Of a stretch of 64,000 nucleotides of DNA, positions 57,374 through 64,000 are shown one piece after another. How positions within the stretch are numbered: the stretch's first letter is position 1; each line of letters starts with the position of its first letter. The position numbers and the translations under genes are program-made. Below the pieces are notes generated by a model. That model ran no database searches, was not told where the DNA came from, and saw only the letters and a program-made list of their open reading frames with translations. Source of the DNA: Sclerotinia nivalis (Eukaryota; Ascomycota; Leotiomycetes; Helotiales; Sclerotiniaceae); assembly GCA_029531795.1 (NCBI GenBank), contig JAPEIS010000001.1:496001-560000 (forward strand). The letters run 5' to 3'.

Positions 57374-60300
57374 ATGCCTCCAGGTCGCAGATCAAAGAAA
57401 GCCTCGCAGGACTCATCACTTGACACATGCGTGGCAAATTTGTGCCAGGAACTGAAACGAAATTCAGAGACAAACGGCAGAGAAAAGTGAGATATGCTAG
57501 TGATCTGTATACATCTGCAGCATGCTGACAGTGACCAGGATCGACGAAGATACAGTGGAATCGCTGTGCGAGGCTTTGCGCTCGGCAAAGGCGGAGGATA
57601 CGATAACCGCGGCGATCGTGGGTAGTCTTCTCTCGATCTTGGAGAATCAAGACGGCGAGTTGTGTTGTTCTCTTGATATCAAAGCTTTCTGTGCTGTCTT
57701 GAGTATTATTCTTCGCAGCGAGGGCTGTCGAGAAGGGGAGCGTATTCTCGTTCTACTTGCCGTAAGTGCTAAGACTGCTGGCTTTGCAATTATTGAGGTA
57801 TTGGCTAACTCTTACAGAATGAAATTCACCAGCAATTCTTACCTCAAGACGCAGAGATCTCAGAAAGTGTGTTGATTGATATCGCGAGGGCATTGGACGT
57901 TGGCCACCTCATAAAATACTTTGTCGATGATTCAAAACCAAACGGAACTAGAAGATGGGTAAACTACCATTGGCTGTACCTGCTATGTAACTGGGCTAAC
58001 ACGTTGGTAAGGTTGGTATCATTATGCAACAGCTCTTGAGAGGCCCAGAGGCAGTTTCTGAGCAATTTCAACACACACCGGAAGATATTAGGTGAGAAAT
58101 TCTCCACTTTTCTTTTACAACCGAGCTGATACATTCCTGAAAGACGTAGCATTGGTCCCTTGATTCTCGATGAAGAAAATGAAATCCATAGATTGATTTG
58201 TGGCCGGGTTTTGGCGGCACTACTAAACTCCGATATTCTTCCTGAAGAACTCTGGCCTGTAAGGACCGACAAGAAGGATTACGAGGGTTTCCCGACTGAA
58301 TTGGAAAATCCATCGGAGTGGAAATCGCAATTTCAGCTGTGGGTAGACCAGAAGTGGCCTGATAGTCCAAGTCAGACGTAGGTATGCCAAAGATCTACAA
58401 TGTCATATGAGCTAACAACTATTCAGGCCACCACATATGCTTTATTATAGTCACAGTGTTGTGACGATACCACCATTTAGGCTCGGAACATATGGCGAAA
58501 ACATCGAACTAGTTTTGGAAGACGGCTATATCCTCTTTTTGAAGACCTCTACCGAACAGGACTTGGATCAAATACTTCAAGTACCATGCAATTCCATCTC
58601 CCGAATTTCTGTCATCGATAGCTCGACTGTACTCAATGGAAAAGAAGTTTATGATATTGTTTTTGAAATCAAGGATGACCAAAAGGTATCCTGTTATCTG
58701 AACTCCAGACCTACCACCTTTCAACAACTATGTCTGACCATAGACTCAGACATGAACGAGTTAATGATAGATCTTCAGAATGAATGTACTGAAGCCGAGT
58801 TCCCACGGGAGAGAATTCAATTCTCCCAAGCTGAAGATGACATACTGGTTCAAGGGAAGGGAAGTTCGCCAGAGGCCGAGAATCGCGACAGGCTGTCTAG
58901 AGAAAATGAGCATCAGCAAACAATAACGTCTGATCCATTATCATTCGAGGATGACGCGTTAAACACTGATCTTAATTTCGAGAGTGAGACTCAGCCCGAG
59001 CTTTTTCAAAGTGAAGCAGACGATAATATATCCTCAAACGTGGTTGGTAGATTCGAGCAGTCCCAACAAGACCCGAACGGGAAAAATGCAGCAAACAAGT
59101 CCAATTCACCCGAAAATGGTGATATTGCAAGCTTTAGCGACTCACCTACAATGCCTGCCCATCAAGAAATTCTGCCAACATCGGACGAGGCTGTAGAACC
59201 AAATTATGGAGTTTTGGAAACCAATGGTCGGGCGCTTCTCTCGAGGCAGAAAGGCAAAGCTCGCCCTCGGATTTCTCGCCCCCTGCCAATGAATGAAAGC
59301 CTACCAGACAAGAATGCAAGGACTGCTACCAAAGCCGTCACGATAGAAGAAAACGTGTCTGCAAGCCTGCCAAGCAGAAGAAAAGTTCCTATCCCAGACA
59401 CACAACCAAGCCCTGTTCTAGCTAAACATTCACCACCGAGCCTGAACCCCAGCCTGAATATAAATAAAGTGCCTAAAAAGTACTATGTGAAACCGAAACC
59501 ACCGATCGCGGCTTCGAAGTGCAAGGCGGAATCCTCTCGACAGACTGTACCAGCGAAGAAAACTACGGCTCCCAAAAGCAAGGCGGGATATGATGAAGCA
59601 AGGGCGCCAGTAGAGACAAGCATTTACGATTTCCCTGAGAACATCGAAGACGACCAAACAACGGCCAAGACCGACAGTCAGTCTAAAAAGGAAACCAAAA
59701 AAAAAGTTGGTGGATCACAACAAAAAGGAAAAGCAAGTGGCAAAGGCAGGGGAAAGAATGCAAAAACCTACCAGAAACCCAAGCCAATTCCAATAGAAGT
59801 TGGCGAACCTATAGTCGCCAAGAGGAGTAGCCAGAGAGCTGCTGCAAATCAAGCCAAGCTTGGCATGAGCAAAATTAATGACGAAATGGAGGACATTGAA
59901 GACGACCTCTCTGACGTAAGAGATAGTGGACCAGCGCAGCCCAATGTCTCGCGAAAGCGTAAGACGATGGAGCCATCAGAGGAGCCTGCTGTGACGGAAG
60001 CTAAGTCCGCCCCATTACTAGAGCCGGCCTTGGAGAAAAATGAGGAAGCATTTGGTCTTCAGCAGCAAGATGCTCAGACATTAGGTCTGGTCGATAGCAA
60101 TTTTCAGCGAGAGGATCCTTTCGAGATTGATGATCTGTACGCTGCCAGTCCACCGGCATCAAAGTATCAGCAGAGTTACAGTCAAGAAAACCCTGAACCT
60201 TCCCGGAAAACTGCAGCCGTAAACTTCGCCAATCAATTGGATGGTCTTTTGAGTGATGATGCGGGCGGGGATGACAAGACGAACCTTACTAATAATTCTA

Positions 60301-62370
60301 GTAAGGGTCTGTTCAAGAAGAGAGTACCCCAGATTGCACCGCCACCAAAGCCCGAAACGCCCGAACAGAGCACATCAGAGAAGAAATCGACAATCATCGA
60401 AAAGGTCGTCCCGGAGGTCATAATTCAGGAAGCCAAGGATTATGATAGCCACCAAGGCCGAGATGAAGATTGCCCAGGCCTACAACTAGAGGAAGAAAAT
60501 TCCACTAAGCCAGAGGCTCCAACTAATGAAAAAGTGGTACCCGTTTTGTCATGCGAGACGGACGTCGATAAGAATCAGAAGGTCGGAAAGACAGATGGCG
60601 TCGAAGGAGAAACAGACATGAAGCTCCTTGTCAGCACAGCTGAGAAAGAAACAAAGCATGTACTCATCGCAAATCATACCGATCCAGCCCTTGCAATTCC
60701 AAGCCATCCTTTGAGCAGATTTTCGAACAGCTCCAAGCAGGAAGTGGCCCACAAACCGGTTGTCTCCAAGTCAATAGCTTCTAGTTTCAGCCAGCCCCGT
60801 CTAGAAAGCTCTTCTCCAACTTTACTACCTGATGTAACTTTGATCGAGGAGAAGAAGCGAAAAGTTGCAGCAGAGGTTGCTGTGCCATCCAAGCGTCGTC
60901 GACCAGTTGCGACAAAGAATTCAGAATATCCACCAATCTCGAGATCTGGTCCTCTCGCACAAACAAAGACATTTCCCGATACCTCATCTAGTAAGAGTAA
61001 AGCTCTACTAGATGATCGAAGCATCCGCAAACCAAACCTGATACATTTCGGCGCCAAAGGTGCACAAAATCAAGGTTCTTCCAGTACATCGAAACCTGTT
61101 ATCGAACGAGGCACTGAGTTACCCATCACTATATCAGATATGGCAAGGGATAAACCTCAAGAGGCAGTGCAGAATAAACGAAGATATGATGATGATGAAG
61201 ACGAAAGAAGCTTGTTTGTATCTCAAAGTCCACCCAGAAAACGTCAGAGTATTAGTCCACCGGCCCTAACTTTGCCGACGGTCGCGCCAACATCGATGGA
61301 AACCGACAGCGGCCCCCTCATTCCTGTGGCTCTCAAACCAAGCTCACAAGGATCTCGAGTCGACGCATTTGGTAGTCCACTGGCTCAACACAATATACCT
61401 TCCATAGGCCAAATTCTCAAAGTCCAGCAAAGAGCACCGGCACCAGAATTTGGCCAGCTTGCGTCTCGCACAATAGACTTTCATCGGGATGTATCTACGA
61501 TCACCGTACCATCTCCAGAATCTGATGTCAAAGATACTCCCGAGATTTTTGGTCCTCGTATCAAAGTGGTGAGCATCGCAAAAGCTCGACCTGCCCCACC
61601 AGGAGAGTCGCCTGTTCGATATGTTCCGCATACAAAAACTCAACATGGTACTTATGAAGGCATTTTAACAATGGAGAACATACAAGAAGAAAAGGTTCTG
61701 CCGGATCCCTTTGTTGAGGACGTCCATCACAAATCGAGCGGGTTTACAGAACGATTACGCGCACGGCAGACTGATATAACAAGCAAAGCCGATGGAGGCT
61801 TGAATGTTCGTTTCAGCGATCCTGACAAAACTCTTGTGGAGATTGAGGTGCAAAACTCTACGAGAGAGTTGTCTTCACCAAGTGAGTCGACTAGTAATTC
61901 ATCTGTTCGATCGGATGATTCCTCAAATACTCCAACGCAAGAATTATCCCCCAACAGTCAGTGGTCATTGGCTGTTCAACCACACTATAAGGGATATGCA
62001 GATACCGTTCATAAAATTGCCAGTGTAAGTCTCACCGTATGGTTCAATACCAATGTGCTAGATAGCTGACACTTGAATTCAGGAGATGGTGATTAGATTG
62101 GCCAACGAAGAAGATGCTTCGAAGCTGGTCGTTCGTCAATACAACGAGAACGCCACCAGTATGCTCGAAGGTTTGACTGGCAAGCGAGATGTCGAGAAGG
62201 TGAACATCCGCCAACAGATCGAGAATAAGAAGGAAGAATTGATTCGAATGTATTCTGAAGCCAGAAACGCCATGACGCAAACTGAGAAGGATATAAAAGC
62301 TGCACCTGTTGGTGATCTCAACGGAAAATGGCAGGAGAGACAAGAGTTTATCCTCAGAGAAATGAAGTGA
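57374..62370 (+). CDS. Large protein with helical-repeat N-terminus, PH-like domain, disordered middle and C-terminal coiled coil (Red1/SYCP2-like architecture)
   Basis: Seven exons, all in phase: 57374-57486, 57539-57761, 57818-57958, 58012-58091, 58150-58377, 58427-62024, 62083-62370; 1,556 residues. Residues about 1-255 are helical (MPPGRRSKKASQDSSLDTCV, SLCEALRSAKAEDTITAAIV, SIGPLILDEENEIHRLICGR), suggesting an ARM-like fold. About 265-380 is beta-rich (RLGTYGENIELVLEDGYILF, NGKEVYDIVFEIKDDQKVSC), suggesting a PH/Spt16-middle-like domain. About 390-1440 is disordered, with basic clusters (SKRRRPVATK, PPRKRQSISPP) and SP/TP sites. The last 100 residues are a predicted coiled coil (SMLEGLTGKRDVEKV, KKEELIRMYSEARNAMTQTE). 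This order matches meiotic axis core proteins Red1 and SYCP2; the assignment is inference from architecture, not from a search. The first exon rests on a 52-nt intron with a GCTGAC branch. Confidence 0.7.
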
Positions 62371-63388
62371 GGGAAGTGAGGGAAGTGAGAGACATACATC
62401 AAAGTGATAGTCCGGTGAGATGTTGCTTCATTTGCTTGTGTAATCTACATTTGAGAGTGACGAGGAGTGGCGAGTGAATGCTATGTTGGGCTCCGATTGC
62501 TTCAAGTTCTGATTGCATACCTAATTGAAGTCTACGAGCCGGGAGACGAAAGGTTAAATTATACCACGTCATTCATAATGTATCATGAATGTTTAGATAG
62601 CTTGAAAAGATTTGTATATTTGTATAATTGCCATGAGAAAAATGTTTACAATAACTTGCTGTCTAGTTGGTAGTCTCGTACTACCGTGCCGGTATTCACT
62701 AGTCATCGGCAGTGCATCGATGGTGCCAACAATAGAAAATGACGATGTCGGTAGGTTACATTCTAAAAACAATTTGACAAGGGATGACAATTGCCCGGAC
62801 CCCACTTCAACCGCAGCAGCCCAGATTCCAGAACATTTCCTTCAAGACTTATTACGACAACAAACCCCAAACTTCTCTGAGTCGCAAATCTGATCCAGGA
62901 ATTACTGACTCAAGTTCTCCTCTCTTTTATTTATTCTACTGTTCCCCTCATATTGTTACCTACCAAGTACATATCTATCAATCTCCTAAAAGATATCCTT
63001 GAAAGCCTCGAAAGAGTCCGATTTCCCCGCGTCCCGAAGTCCAAAAATTCTGCTACGTCCTACGATAATCGGCAACCCATACGGCCAACTGCATTTGAAG
63101 TAGAAAATAAGAATAGAAACATCCATATTAGAAACAGAGAAAGAAATGCCACAAGGAAGCGGTTTCCACCCATTTGGTGGTAGGGTGTCCAAGCATTTCG
63201 GCGATACGGTACGCATCAAACCCTTGTGAAATTTGCTTGTCAATTGGTGACACCAGCGGAAGGTATTCACAGGACTGCGCAACTTGAGACTGACGAGAAT
63301 AATTACTGCAGCTTTCTCCTGAAGATCCATATCTAAGTTGTGAGTTTTTCTCATCAATGCTTTTGCATCCCTGCGGGGTTGGTCGGGC
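62371..63388. other. Intergenic, nothing recognised
   Basis: Short frames on both strands without domains. A GGGAAGTGA tandem (2-3 copies) follows the stop codon at about 62371-62389. Confidence 0.4.
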
Positions 63389-64000
63389 ATGGTGCTAATT
63401 ATTTACGATCTAGATTTTGATGTAAGATGTAGGTTTACTCGATGGTTTTGAGGAGTTATATGTGAACTGGCAGGCTAAATTTTGGCGACAATAGTGACAA
63501 GGGAAGATATCGATACGCTGAAGAATGACTGGCTCACGGATAATGTACACTACCCATTCATTCCCCTCCTTCAAAGTACTTATTGACGGTTTCTGCAACA
63601 GATGATAGCCTTCTGGCAAGAGTACGTAATTCCTCAACCATTCGCAGACAGCTCCCTCTACAAGAGCCAGCACTAAAAATTCCCCTCAAAAACAGATATC
63701 TCGAGAACGAATACCTCAAACAATACCCTTCCTCGAACATCGTCCTCCTCCGACCCTCCATGTCCTTCATGCTAAGAATGCAGCCCGATCCCGTGGCGCT
63801 CCGTTCCGCCCTCCCAAATTTCACCCGCACAACACACATCTTCCTCCCCATAAACGACAATCGCAACGTCTCCCAAGCAGAAGGCGGATCCCACTGGTCA
63901 CTCCTCCTCGTCTCCGTGATCGACGGCGTAGCCTTCCACTATGATTCGCTCTCAGCATCGAATTTCGAAGAAGCGCGCATGACGACGCATAAGATGGCTC
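63389..64000 (+). CDS. NEDP1/SENP8-like deneddylase, N-terminal part (cut by window edge)
   Basis: Exons 63389-63428, 63495-63544, 63602-63621 and 63696 to the window end; phases 1, 0, 2. A Ulp1-family cysteine protease expected to process or remove NEDD8 from cullins and other targets. The spliced start reads MVLIIYDLDFDVRLTREDID, then TLKNDWLTDNMIAFWQEYLE, where the TDN and FWQEYLE segments are typical of NEDP1. Next come SSNIVLLRPSMSFML, then FLPINDN, catalytic His in GGSHWSLLLVS and Asp in AFHYDSLS. The catalytic Cys and the C-terminus lie beyond the window. Exon 3 is a 20-nt micro-exon. Sequence beyond 64000 is needed for completeness. Confidence 0.85.

Noticed and set aside
57487..57538. 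Start of the large axis-like gene at ATG 57522
   Set aside because: That ATG lies inside a well-formed 52-nt intron; an upstream exon from 57374 joins in phase to the conserved helical segment. It remains an alternative if transcripts disagree.
1..64000. CRISPR arrays, bacterial operons or integrated viral genes
   Set aside because: No spaced direct repeats, no polycistronic gene packing, and no capsid, polymerase or integrase motifs were seen; the mobile remnants are solo LTRs only.

Overview
The window is nuclear DNA of a filamentous ascomycete. Protein-coding genes have short introns (about 48-103 nt) with GT/AG ends and fungal CTRAC-like branch sites. The protein types are typical of moulds: CFEM, 2EXR, Pth11-like rhodopsin, CVNH lectin, CE15 esterase with a fungal CBM1, and a CYP505-type P450/reductase fusion. 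A leotiomycete, possibly of the Botrytis/Sclerotinia kind, fits the general look, but I could not test this and the sequence alone does not prove it.

Layout. 1-616: 3' end of an MBD4-like DNA glycosylase. 1.8-7.8 kb: sparse region with a few tiny putative genes and an intron-containing tRNA-Glu(CUC) next to a long hexanucleotide repeat. 7.8-10.7 kb: a decayed P450/reductase fusion gene split by a solo LTR. 11.8-19.4 kb: three apparently intact genes (a two-TM protein, a Net1/Dnt1-like nucleolar protein, a 2EXR protein). 20.6-27.3 kb: a gene graveyard with a broken amino-acid permease, a proline-iminopeptidase-like gene with one nonsense codon, two more solo LTRs and a frameshifted helical-protein gene. 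28.3-37.2 kb: an RRM protein, a CFEM membrane protein, an NmrA-like remnant and 3-ketodihydrosphingosine reductase. 37.7-38.9 kb: a rhodopsin-like membrane protein with a decayed 3' end. 41.5-44.4 kb: a RhoGAP with an in-frame 30-bp minisatellite. 45.4-47.9 kb: RRS1 and mS29/DAP3 diverging from a 240-bp promoter. 48.8-55.5 kb: a CE15 glucuronoyl esterase, a CVNH lectin and an EasG-like reductase. 57.4-62.4 kb: a seven-exon, 1,556-residue protein whose architecture resembles meiotic axis proteins (Red1/SYCP2). 63.4 kb to the end: a NEDP1/SENP8-like deneddylase, cut by the window edge.

Housekeeping genes (RRS1, mS29, sphingolipid reductase, deneddylase, nucleolar protein) look intact. Metabolic accessory genes are repeatedly broken, often by C:G to T:A changes, and lie among solo LTRs that keep perfect 5-bp target duplications. 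Exon boundaries were worked out by hand from splice signals, phase and family knowledge; no database search was run.
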